Origin: Anoplolepis gracilipes
Lineage: Eukaryota; Arthropoda; Insecta; Hymenoptera; Formicidae
DNA: 64,000 nt
Assembly (NCBI RefSeq): GCF_047496725.1
Contig: NC_132981.1
Coordinates: forward strand, 7,778,001 to 7,842,000
Reading direction: 5' to 3'
The position numbers and the translations under genes are program-made. Below are positions 42,001 to 54,009 of this stretch, one piece after another (within the stretch, counting starts at the first letter, position 1; every line of letters starts with the position of its first letter). The notes below the pieces were generated by a model. It saw only the letters and a list, made by a program, of their open reading frames with translations, made no database searches and had not been told where the DNA came from.

Positions 42001-43548
42001 TGATCTAAATAATACAATATAAATTAATTCACACAATTATCCCATTAGATAAGTAATCGTTAGATAAATAAACATACAAATTGTACAATGATGAAATTTG
42101 TTAAAATGCGACTGAAACGGACCACCAATTTCCACACAAACACAATTCAATTAAAAGCTAATTATAATCAAATTTGTAAAAATATGATAATTAAAAATAT
42201 TGATTATCGAAAAGCGAACGATGCGATTGAGCGAGGTGGTCCCGTACATCTGTTCATTAGGTAATGAACTTATTAAATCAGGGAAGCGTGGTATGGCGGG
42301 GAATTTTATGTATATCTGCGATCTCTCTTTACTCGTTATTCGTTTAATTATCTGGAAACATTGCAAAGGTTAATTCTAATTGGAAATAATAACAAATTGA
42401 GTACTGTTTTTACCGAAAATGCGATTATACTCATTGACCGAAAAATCTGACATTTGTATAACGCTTAAAATAATAAAACAAATAATATTCAATTGTATAA
42501 ACATAATTATTATTTAAACAAGAGAATAGAAATTTATCAAAATGATCGATTATTGCATAAACATATGTAAACAGGTTAATATTCTTCTGCAAGTAACAAT
42601 GTGTTGTATTATTAATTTGTAATTGTAATATTTTCATTATATGTATGTATATATTTGTGATTTCAATTTTCAGTGAAATGAAATCAATCCCCTTTGATTA
42701 CCTTATTAAAACAACCGAATCAATTAAATACTTTTATGTGTCAAATATATGTAATAATCTCTCAAATTAGAATTTTAATATAATGGATAATTAAAATTAA
42801 ATCAACATTAAAATTTTATTTACTAAATATATACAGACTTTTTATATAATTGTGTTTTATTTAGATTAAAAATTTATTGCACAATTGTATGGTGCAACTC
42901 TTTAATGAATAAATATAAAAATATTGCCACGAATAAAGAAACTAATGTGTAACTTATATTATTTAAATGAATTAATGTCTTTAATTCTAATTGTACGGAA
43001 TTTTAATTTTGTAATCAATCATAAAAACTTAAATAACAAAATAACTTAATTGAGTGATTGAAAATAATATAAAATATAATTAATCAATTTTATTCATTTA
43101 ATTAATATAGCACACAAAAAGGAGTAATATGAATTATTCCACAAGATGTTTGTTAATTTTTTAGGGAGGTAATGCAACAGCATGGTTGAATAATTTTTTT
43201 ACAAATATTTTTTTCAAAATTTAATCTCTAATTTCACACCATGTAGCGATGAGAAGGACCTCGAATCGTTAACCCGCATAACCGAATTAACGTGGGGAAA
43301 CGTTCGCGGTGCAGGTTTACCTTGCTACAGTTTAATCCCGCGTTCAGAATGAACCGGTGATGGTGTTGGTGCACGCGGCGAGGGCGAGGAGTGACGTAAA
43401 ATTTAAGAACCACCCGCATTAAAATCACTGCCTCTGCTAGTATTTCAGCGGCTCCTTCCTTGTCGCTTCTTCGTGCGTTCCTTCTCTCGCCTGTACGCGT
43501 TATGTTCTCTCCGGTTTGGCCGAAGGATGAAAGCATCGGGCGGGGAAC

Positions 43549-43591
<43 letters not shown>

Positions 43592-43600
43592 CAGAGAAAG
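43549..43600. repeat. (GA)n tract
   Basis: Imperfect GA run of about 50 bp, ending about 25 bp before a plus-strand TATA-like box. In insects such tracts can bind GAGA factor. Confidence 0.9.
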
Positions 43601-43624
43601 AGGTGAGGAGGCCGAGAACGGCAG

Positions 43625-43634
43625 TATATAAAGG
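43625..43634 (+). promoter_or_regulatory. orphan TATA-like box (possible plus-strand promoter)
   Basis: TATATAAAGGG-type box directly after the GA tract, with GCACAGTCGAC about 30 nt downstream where an initiator could lie. No coding exon was recognised to its right, so this is either the promoter of a gene with a non-coding first exon or a chance match. Confidence 0.3.
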
Positions 43635-44211
43635 GTTCGCAAAGTGACTCGAATTGCCGCACAGTCGACTTTACGAGACGGGGTATTGCTAATATCAGAG
43701 CATAAGGGCCACCCCCCCGCTCTTTCCCCTTCGATCCGGCAGTCACCTTCCTCTCGAGCTCTTTACCGCCAGCAGCACGACGGTTCTGTCGAAACTCCTT
43801 AGCCATTCGACCCTCCGCGACATTTTTAGTGGCCATCAAAAACCGACGCCGACTTAATTATTAGGGCAGGAACGCAAGAACTAACGCCGTACCTCCTAGC
43901 CACGATCTCACAATCGCTATTTCCACCATATCGTTCGTTCATTTGTTCACTAGCTACGTTCTCGATAGTTCTCCGCGGCTCAACTGCGGCTTAAAGTATC
44001 TTTTCCTCTTTGAAGAACCTTGAGAAATTGATACGAACTAAAGAAACGAAAAGTGGAATACACCGAGAGTGCTTTCAGTCATTGATGTACTCTGTGTTCT
44101 TTTGAAAAATGTTCAATTGATATATTTAAGTGCAATAAGCCAGCCAAATCTATTTTCTCAAGTTTAGTTAGAGCGCAGCGAAAAAGAAATTATATATTTA
44201 AGAGAACAAAC

Positions 44212-44277
44212 ATTTTTATTGAATATTTTGAGATTTATTTTCTTTTAAATTAAGCTCTCAAAATATTCAATAAAAAT
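44212..44277. repeat. perfect 21-bp hairpin
   Basis: The left arm 44212-44232 (starts ATTTTTATTGAATATTTTG) and right arm 44257-44277 are exact reverse complements with a 24-nt loop. The hairpin sits at the left edge of the inverted-repeat complex and may be part of it. Confidence 0.9.
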
Positions 44278-44279
44278 TA

Positions 44280-47200
44280 TATATATATATATTTTGTATT
44301 TCGATAGTTATATCTATTTTAAATAAAATTTTGTGTCATTCTATAATCAATTTTAATTTCTAGCGAAAGTTCTATGCATATTAATTATTAGAATATTTAT
44401 GAAACAAAATCTTATTTATTAAACAAATATCGTTTCATACGCCGAATTTATAACACGAAATTTTATTTAAAGTCGACAGTATCAAAATACGCTCAGCGGT
44501 ACACGTTTCACAAACGATTTAATTTGTTTAACTAATATTCTAATGTGTTTAATTAATATTCTAATAATTTTTACGCATAGAACTTTTTCTAAAACTGTTG
44601 TAAAGCTTTCAAGCGCTTAAAATCTGACAAATGCTAAAAAAAATTATCAAAGAATAAAATGAATAGTAACGCAGCGTGAATTTGACGTCTCAAATTCAGT
44701 CCCGAGTCATTTGTTTAATTTAAGAACCAGAATTATTTTAATCTAATTAGAATTATTAAAAATAAAGCCAGAATCAATAATTAATAAGTTTCCATGAAAC
44801 GCCAGCTTTATATACACATAGATCGAATTGCATTAAATATGTACGTTATGTGATCACACAAACAAAAATTAATTTTGCTAATAAAACAAAATAAATTACC
44901 TCAATTATTGCTCTGACGAAGTCCGATGCCATCCCAAGCCTGTTCAGTCTCTCCTAATCCTTTGTCGATGCATCTTTCAAGAATCGCCCGCGATATTTTT
45001 TTCGTAATACACTTCGCGCTCGACTCGACTCGACTCACAAGGAAAGGGTTGGAAGTGTCCCCTTCTGATTTTAATGAGCTTTGAATATGTTGTAGTCTAG
45101 GTCAAAACAGGAGACTATTTTTTTTAGGCGTATTTTTTTATATGTGCTCTTACGGCCGTTAAGGGGGTGAAACACTCTCTTGAAAAAAATTAGTTTTTAT
45201 ATTCTGAATACCGTCAAAACAATAAAAAATATAAAAAAAAATTTCGAATAAAAGTTTTATGGTACTTTTTTAATGTACTTTAAAACTGCATAATCAGATT
45301 TTTTGAAAATATCATATTGCTTGCGCGTATTTCGGCGGCTATATTTGCTTAACCAAGAAGGTCGCGAATTCTGTAATATTTCGAGAAGTACCTGAGTATC
45401 GACGAATATCCGCAAGTTTCAAGAGACGTGTCTAACAATAATAAAGACTAAAAGGCTCACAAATTGAAATTATGGAAAAACATCTGAAAAAGAGACTGGT
45501 ATCAGAGATGCTGTTTATCAGGTGTCAAAAGAATGGTTTAAATCGAAAAGAAGATACGGAGTTTTTTAATCAGGCATACATATCCATTGTAGAACAGATG
45601 CCTCAACTTTAGAATTTAGACCTTGACTCATTTGTTATTCACCTTGGTTCCCCCTCTCTCTTTGAAGGTTGAGTTTATTATTGACGACTGATGAACAGCT
45701 CTCGGATCATTGTATGTTTACTTGTACGTCTGACACGGCGTGAGACGGTCGCGTTTTGTCTCGCGTTGCTCAATTTGTGATGAGTCTCCCCCTGATTTTT
45801 TCTTCTTTTTTCTTTTTCTTTGTTCTCGCCATTATGGCATCGACCTCGACAGTGCATTTGAGCATGCACCATTACTTTTAATTATATAGTGTGAAACCAT
45901 TGGGAGACTCAGTGTCATAATTTGATGCAATTGCGAAAACATGGGTGCCTTTGTAATACTCTAAAAAATTCTTTTTATTACTGAAGATGATTAAAAAATG
46001 GATCGAAACGTCTGGAAATATAGTTTGCTTGTTTTACTACAAAACGTTGTTTTTGCGCTCCTTCATCTGGCGCTTGGCTCTACATGCCTTTCATGTTTTC
46101 CCATAATAACAATCGCGAATTCGTCAGAAATGGTGATTCGAATTCCGGGAGAGGAGGGGAGTGAATATCGCATGCGAACGAAGAGTCAGGAATGCCGATG
46201 TTTGATGAATGTTTATTGAAAGACGGATGTTTGCTTCATTATACATATCTATTAATCCGCGACAAGGTATACACCGAATTTTTTGTCTGTATATAACGCG
46301 CTGTACGCGGTGATTTTGTTATCATTCGTGCGGCGATACGTAAGCGGAAAGATACCGGTCCGATATAAATTTCGTGTATCAATAAACGTCATTGTATTGA
46401 TATCGGAAGTGTTGTAAAAAACATCGCGGAATTAGTCGGTTGTTACACGCAATAGAGTCATTCAACAACATTCAAGCGAGAAAGTATCAGTCCGACGTAT
46501 CTGTATAATGTAATATCCGAAAATATTATATTTATATATTTATATTTGCCGATTGTGCTCGCGCGATGAATACTAATATATTTGCCGCGTTATTCTATGT
46601 CGCAATTAAAAGAAAGTGTGCGCCGAGGAGCGCGATTATTATCGAGAATGTCGAACAAAATGTCGCGCGATTGTGATATTCGATTAATTAATATATTCAC
46701 GATCTTAATTAAGTGCAAGTGTTTTATGAGTACTTTCCAAGATGCATCGACAAAGGATTAGTAGAGGATGAGCAGACTTGGGATGGCATTGGGCTTTGTC
46801 GGAGCAATAAGGTAATTTATTTTGTTTTATTAGCGAAATTAATTTTTTTTTTGTGATTGCACAGCATATTTCGTGTGATCTATGTGTGGTATGAAGCTGG
46901 CGTGTCATTTTTTGGAATCTTATTAATTATTGATTCTAGCTTTATTTTTAATAATTCTAAATAGATTAAACAAATAGTTCTAGTCCTTAACTTAAACAAA
47001 TAGCTCGGGACTGACTTTGAGACGTCAAATTCACGCTGCGTTACTATTCATTTTACTCTCCGATGATTTTTTTTAGCATTTCTTGTCAGATTTTAAGCGC
47101 TTGAGAGCTTTACAACAGTTTTAGAAAAAGTTTTATGCGTAAAAATTATTAGAATATTAATTAATAAATTAGATCGTTTGAGACGCCGGACGTGTAAGTC

Positions 47201-47412
47201 TCGAAGTAAAACGCTGGTCGTATTTCGATGGTACTATCGACTAAATCGACTTTAAATGAGATTTTATGTTATAAATTGGCGTCTCAGACGAGTTAATTTG
47301 TTTAATAAATTTTCTAACAATTAATACACATAGAACTCTTGCTAGAAATTAAAATTTATATAGAATAACACTAAATCTCATTTAAAGTCGATAGAACTAT
47401 CGAAATACTAAT
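44280..47412. mobile_element. large inverted-repeat (foldback) element complex
   Basis: The left arm (about 44280-45000) and right arm (about 46725-47412) are diverged reverse complements of about 700 bp. Shared landmarks include TTTCGATAG, TTACGCATAGAACTTT, CAAGCGCTTAAAATCTGAC, AACGCAGCGTGAATTTGACG, CGGGACTGA, and an outer segment GATGCATCGACAAAGGATTAG. They enclose a 1.7-kb core (45.0-46.7 kb) without a recognisable transposase. This fits a foldback-type or composite non-autonomous transposon; the superfamily was not determined. Confidence 0.8.
45000..46725. other. core of the inverted-repeat complex, no gene recognised
   Basis: The core between the two arms is GC-richer than its flanks at each end. 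The left part contains CTCGACTCGACTCGACTC and GGCCGTTAAGGGGGTGAAAC. The right part contains TATATAACGCGC followed about 85 bp later by AATAAACGTC, an arrangement like a promoter-polyA pair in a long terminal repeat. Six-frame reading gives only short ORFs with no transposase or polymerase motif that I could recognise. Confidence 0.4.
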
Positions 47413-47740
47413 CTTGCTTCGGTACTTATACGTTCGGCGTCAAATTTGTTTAATTAATATTGTAATAATTTTTACGCATAGAACTTTTTTTAAAACTGTT
47501 TTAATACTCTCAAAGCGCTTATAACTTGGCAAGAAATTATAAAAAAAATTGTCGACGGACAAAGTGAGTTGCAACGTGGACTTGGCATCCGAGTTTGTTT
47601 TAGGAGCTATTTTTTTGGTTTAATAATCAGAATTATTAATTTATCAAGAATTCTAGAACTATTAAAGATAAAGCCAGATTTTTCAACAAGTAAAGAGTTT
47701 CCATGATGTGAAATGCCAGTTTCATACTCACATACACATA
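46880..47740. repeat. second palindrome overlapping the complex, about 860 bp
   Basis: The sequence 46880-47230 also pairs with 47400-47740, which is a third, more diverged copy of the arm in the same orientation as the left arm. Shared features are the ACGCATAGAACTTT block, AGCGCTTA, ATAAAGCCAGA, TTTCCATGA and the CACATACACATA end. Three arm copies (plus, minus, plus) imply repeated or nested insertion of one element family. Confidence 0.75.
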
Positions 47741-48843
47741 TACGCACACACGCACATTACTGATACAAAATATTTGATGCAAAATGCATTAATTATATAT
47801 AAAACAATACTTTTCTTTGTACAATAAAATCGCATTGTTTAATTAATAGACGCTAATTTTTATATTTAATGAGAGCGTCAGTGTGTAATTTACTGCTAAC
47901 GAGTGTGAATGATTAAGCGACAATTCGGTTCACGCTATTAGAAAACAACGCAAACGAACAAGCAATTTAGGCGGAATGATTCCCTTTTAATTGCACACGA
48001 CGAAATCAGCCATTAGTATGATGGTTTCCTCTTTCCCTTTCGCCAAGTCCATACAAAGCTTTTCTGCCACTCGAAACCATCGCAAACCCGGTTGGTGTTT
48101 CGCATCATCGTCCCGCCCTTGGCGCGAATTATAAAGGGGATCAACATCATGTCAAGTGTAAAACGATCACATACACACCGACGCCCTCCGGGGACTGTCT
48201 AGCCTGCGAATAGTCAACAAAAGAAATTCACATATATGTCTGTCAAAACTGTCGATCGAAACTGTTTTTTGCATTAAATTATATTAAATTACAAGTCAGA
48301 AATATATGCTTTAATCAAACTTAATTAAATTTTTCTCAGCAGAAATTTGACTGATCTTTTTGCGACTATTTTAACGTTTCTAATATTTTTATCAACTAAG
48401 TTTTAAATCAATATTTATTTAATGTAAACAGCATATTTTAAACAGCTTATTTTCTCACTCTTTTATGTCTGTTAAAATAAATGTTAGCGACTGCTATGTT
48501 TCAATTGTACAAAAATGCGGCAATTAGTTACCTTCTAACGAATAGAAATGTCAAAAGGACAAAGCGTTGCAAATAATGAATAACCCTTAGCGCACGTTAT
48601 ATGCTACCGTGGCATAAAGCTTGCGAAGGGACGTGTGTGACGTGTATATACATACGTGCTTTCAACACCAACAGCGGGAACAAACGACTCAGCATAGCCA
48701 AATGAAAGATCGTTTTCCAGCTGCTAAAGCTAACACGGCTGTAGTCGCGAAATTACGAGGAGTCTCACTTTTTAGCAGTAAGTTACGACAATAAAAATTT
48801 TATCAGCCATTTCAAATACGCATTCTTACCGGACAAGCTACGA

Positions 48844-48845
<2 letters not shown>

Positions 48846-48936
<91 letters not shown>
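48846..48936. repeat. (CT)n microsatellite, about 90 bp
   Basis: Perfect CT run of about 45 repeats, the longest pure simple repeat in the window. It encodes an artefactual arginine-glutamate string on the minus strand. Confidence 0.97.
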
Positions 48937-48939
<3 letters not shown>

Positions 48940-51900
48940 GAGAGAATGTTAAAGGATTCCCCCGTAAGAAATCGTCGAGTGTCAAAGGTAAGAGGCCGGA
49001 AAACGCTGCTGTAACACTTGTGCACGCCCGCGAGCGTGCATATTGCGGGGAAAATAGCTTAGTTTCGCCATGGGACCGAAATTAGATTTCGTTCGGGAAG
49101 ACGTTCCAAATGTTCGCTCTCTAACCTTTCTTTCCTTTATCTGTCCTACGTCACTTCCCCTCGAGATACCTACCCATCCTGCATTCATTCTTTTGCTTCT
49201 CCTTCTTCACTCCGGACCGCCGCGCCGCGTTCCTCCTCCGGCGGTGGGTTTCCTCTCGCTCTTCTTTCTTTCCGCGCAGAGATTCCGGTTTCCCCGGAGA
49301 CGCTCGCCGACGTCGCGACGCTTCTCCACGTTCCGCGGTACTATGCATATTTCACCTATTTTTATGGAATTCTTCGTAGATTTCTTTCCGGTCCCTACCC
49401 TCGGCGACTCCTTTTTGCTCTTTCTTTATTTCGATTACGAACATATCTTTTTTTTTTACTCGTTTAGCTCCCCTTTTCTCACTTCTTTCCTTACTATCCG
49501 TTCTTCTGTTATTGCTTGTTTTACATTTATTTCCTTATTAATAATCGTTCCATTTCTGTATTAGCGTGTATTTTATTCACATTATAGTTTTGTTTGAGAC
49601 TTTATGGGGTTAGATTTCAGATACAGATTTCTTTGTATTTATTTTTCTAAAGGCAAATTTTTAAGCGAAACACAAAAAACATATGGAGATATTAATTTGA
49701 CGAAAATCTTTCTGATTTTACGCCACAAAAGAATTTTTCAATTTTTGAACTTTTTATTTATATAAATAATTTTATTTTATTTTAAATTATATATTTTTTT
49801 ATTAGTAAAAAATCTTACATTTAAATATTAATTTATATAAAAATTATTTACTATTTTGTAACAATAGCTTGTTATATGTTGCAATAATCATATGTTAAAT
49901 TTGTAATGTTTTATGAGATACTGATTGATGCGTTTAGTAAAAGATTTGCGTATTTACGTATAGCCTGAGTAGGCGTAGATAGTTACCTTTTAATACTGCG
50001 TGGAACACGTAATCACATGTAATTTTTCTTCGCTCTCACGCATGAAGGTTAATGCTTCAATAAATTAATCATATGTGCAAAACTGCATATCACTAATCTA
50101 GCTAACCTAATTAGGAATTGTGGATATCTTATAGCGCCGAGCAGCGTCACTTGTCATATCTATAAATATCTGTTATATCTTTTGCAATCACATATTTACA
50201 ATTGCAAAAGCTATATCAATCTATGTGGAGATATACTTAAAACTTTAGACACCGTAAATATATTTATATATTAAAATATAATGTACGTAGAAGTTTTTAT
50301 TATTACATGTAGCATAATAATTAAGAAAAATATCACGTAAATTTTTTTTATTGTTTTACTTGCTTTTTTCCATTATAAAAAAGTGCTACATAATAATTTT
50401 TAATCTACAATTAATAATAATTAGCTTAGAAAATTGTAAAGACAAAAGTTAATATCTTGTTAATCAACTCTGGACTTCCACATCCCATAAAGACTTTCAC
50501 TAGAAACATGTTAATATTAATAATAGCAATTTTAATCAAGATTTAATATGAGACTATCATTAATAATGAGATGTTCTCTTTTTTTATTCATCTCTTTTTT
50601 CAAAGCGGAATCTCAATATCTTTATTTCAAGAATCTTAATGGTTTTCTCTTTTTATTGTATGGCTTCCAGAAAGGTCAAATTACTTATAAGAGATCATCG
50701 AAATCCTTTCGACACGCCATCGCCTGTTACCTTTCTCCTCTCACTATAAATTTGCTATGTTTTTTTTATGAGATGGACCATAAAATAACATATACAATGT
50801 ACATCAAATCGAGTTTTATCTAATATTTTTACATCTAGCGATTACTAAATTTTCCTCAGTAAATATTAACATTTACAGTTTTTAGGATCAACAAATAAAA
50901 AATATATATATATTTTTTTTTAAATAGATTGAGGCAGAGAAAGTATAATAACAATTTGAAAAAATAATATATAATATTCAAAATATTTTAAAATTGCTAT
51001 ATTTTTTTTAACTACAGATTGTTTGGCCAATTTAAAATAACTTTTTTATTAAAAGTTGTTTAAACCCCTTGTTTAACAATCTTATTATTATTAAATTAAT
51101 ATGATAATCTTTAAAAATAAGTTCAGAAAATTTAATAAAAAAAGAAACGAGTTTTAATCAAATTTAAAAGAAATCGACTTTACATTTGTCATCTGAACAA
51201 TGACAAGCTAATATTAGTTACACTATTTCTCGTGATAATTATACTCGCGTGATAATAAAAATGCGTGCCAGAAACCTACTTTATTACGACGGTGAGTACG
51301 GAAAGAACATAATCTATGAGAACGACTCTAATTTAGTGGCTATAATGACACGTTACGTATTGTTTTAAATCATGACCACATGTATACCAAATTGCGAGAA
51401 ATAAACGAGCAACTATGTTTTCTTACTTGATATAAAATGAAGATTATTAGCAACAATAAAAATATTAATTTGATTAAATCAAGTTAATGTCAAAAGAAAG
51501 CTATATATAATTTAAATATTGCCATTATGCAATCGTTTCCTATAATCTCGTTTGGTTTTTCGCTGATCTCACTTTCAACAACTAGCTATTTGCTATTCAC
51601 AAGAAAGACAATTTTGCCTTCGGCGATGGAGCGACGTCGGGCATACCAGCAACGATACATCGGAGACTCTGCTTGTCGGCTTGCCTTATATTCTGTATAT
51701 ACCGCCCATATGGCAGCAACGTGCCTCCTGAGATCAGTATGACTGTCGGTGTGTACGGATACGACGTCAGTATGGAAATAAAGCACTTCCGAGCTCCGCG
51801 AAAAATGCATACGTTCCCGCTGGCTAACCCTTGAAGCCTTCCTTCGAGATCCCATCCAATCCCTCCTCGTCACCGAGGCTGGTCTCGAAGGACCGGCAAC

Positions 51901-53426
51901 TCCACGCGGTACGACGTACGATTAAAATTGCACCAGAAGGAAGTCGTTACGCGCCTTCGGGGAACCGCCTGAGCGCTAATAAAATTCGCTTCGTCTTTGT
52001 AGACATCAACTATTTTCCCCATAGCAAACGCTGTAATGTCTCATGTAGGTTCGATGAATTTTAACGAGTTCCGGAAATTATTATCACTAAATATATTCGT
52101 CCCTCAATACCTAAGGTATAATTTTTTTTAACATGAAACGAGATAGCCTTGTTATATATTCAAGAAATTATATTTTTTTCAATCTTATAGTAGATTTGAT
52201 CAAAGCTATTTCTTTTAAATACGGCAATATGATAAATTTTTATAATATATTTTTCTTAAATTTTATTCTTTTTCTCTTCTCTTGTTAAATACAATTATTT
52301 TATTTAGATAACTATAAAAAGTATATATGTAATATTCAATAATTTTGTAAACTTCTCGTTGACATGAAAAAGTAAACTATTCAAAAGTAAATCTTTTTAT
52401 TATAAATGTTTTAGAGTTAAAAATGTTTTATTATAAATGTTTAAAAATTATCAAAAGCTGAAAAAAGTTCATATACATATATGAAAAGAAAATATAGTAG
52501 GATTGGCAATATTTACTTTGTCGCATATTCAAAACTATATATATTTATTGATATTTTGCATTAAAAATCAACTAAAAAAATCATATGTAGGGTATCACTG
52601 TGAATCAGCGTTTATTCAACGCAACTCGCTGATTTAACGCGAGCAAGCTTGTCTTTACAACAGAAAACGTGTGAATATTCTCATAGCGTCAGATTACACC
52701 GGAAGTTTCATGATCATATTGTCTAGTAGTGCGAAGTAGTAAGTAGTGGAGAGGAAGAGCAAAGGAAAAACACTTGAAACAATGCAAAGAGACAGTAGGG
52801 AAAGAAGTCGATGAATACTGACGACGTGTGGATCCACGTGTAAAATCTACGAATAACGATTTTAGCACTGGGCTTCTAACCGAAGGCGAGGCAATACCGT
52901 TTCATTTACATAACCGTAATTCTACTTAGTGGAGGATACCTAATTCCCTCATACGTTTCCGTTTCTCCGTCGTGCCAGTATTCGCGGTATTTAGGCGACC
53001 GCCGATTTAGCCGAGTACTTTCTCACAACAAACACTTTCGGATGTGCAAACTTGTAATCCACATTACGGCGGGCCAATCTCTGCAAATGGACTTGAAAAC
53101 AACATGTTTCTGTATGTAACATCTTACTCTAATACTTACTAATGTTAATATTTATGACTTGGCATAATACATCGAGCTGCAAATAAAGAATAGATCATAT
53201 AATACTGAAAAAAGATACGTATAGAGAAAAAATAACACATATTGACATAGATATTGCAATTGCAGACTTTTTATTGTTATATTCAATATATCCAATTATC
53301 ATATAATAAATTAATATAGGAGATAGGTAACAAGGAGAGAGCAGAAATAAAAATTGAGCACTATTTACAAAGTATTCATATATTTACATGCGGAGCATAT
53401 ATTAAAAGTACAAGCTAATAAAATCG

Positions 53427-53469
53427 TTATATCCGGCGAGTGATAGCATCGATTGCTCGTCGGATATAA
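53427..53469. repeat. 14-bp stem hairpin
   Basis: TTATATCCGGCGAG (53427-53440) and CTCGTCGGATATAA (53456-53469) pair across a 15-nt loop with a single G-U wobble if transcribed from the plus strand. No function was recognised. Confidence 0.7.
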
Positions 53470-53505
53470 TCTAAGTGCCCGCATCCACACACACGTAGAA
53501 CATCG

Positions 53506-53508
<3 letters not shown>

Positions 53509-53541
<33 letters not shown>
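53509..53541. repeat. (AT)n microsatellite
   Basis: AT run of about 33 bp. Confidence 0.93.
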
Positions 53542-53546
<5 letters not shown>

Positions 53547-53986
53547 ATAAATTAAAATCCTAAAAAAGTAGGTGGATATGTGTTAGGAGTAAGTGGATGC
53601 GTTTTATGGCTTGGCAGTACCGTTACTGCGTATTTAGTAACAATGAGCGTCTCTCCCTTAAACGTATACGCTCTACTTATTTTACGTATCTGCAATACAC
53701 CAAGTTATGTATAACCGTTTGCCAGGCAAAATCATAAAAATGCAAGAGCTTCAAGATTATTCGGAATTTTAACGGCACGCTTTCACGATACGTACTCATT
53801 TTCAACTTACGCGCAGAACTGCGAATCGTGAGTCGCATAAAGATCGTTAATACGCACGGCGGAAGGAAATAACGTTCGTTGCTTACAGTTTCTCATGCTT
53901 GATAATATCGACATTTCGCGGTTGCTCCGCATTTCCGCTCTGTGTACAAGCTCTAAGTATACGCGTACGGCCACGCATTTTCTTCT

Positions 53987-54009
53987 ATTTTTTTTTTTTT
54001 TTTTTTTTT
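53987..54009. repeat. poly-T tract
   Basis: Homopolymer of about 23 T residues. Confidence 0.95.

Noticed and set aside
43234..43836. 200-codon minus-strand open frame
   Set aside because: It runs through the GA microsatellite (SLSLSL string), has no recognisable domain, and its composition is that of a GC-rich island and not of a protein. A plus-strand promoter-like element lies inside it.
45678..45872. Lys/Glu/Arg-rich 64-codon frame in the foldback core
   Set aside because: Short, low-complexity, and without transposase motifs.
48130..48200. TATAAAGGGG box followed by ATG at about 48150 (plus strand)
   Set aside because: The reading frame closes after 17 codons with no donor site, and the ATG is too close to the box for a normal leader.
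49070..49564. 164-codon plus-strand ORF starting with ATG
   Set aside because: The strand is pyrimidine-rich, which lowers stop frequency; the peptide is a Leu/Phe/Ser/Pro-rich string with no domain and no splice context.
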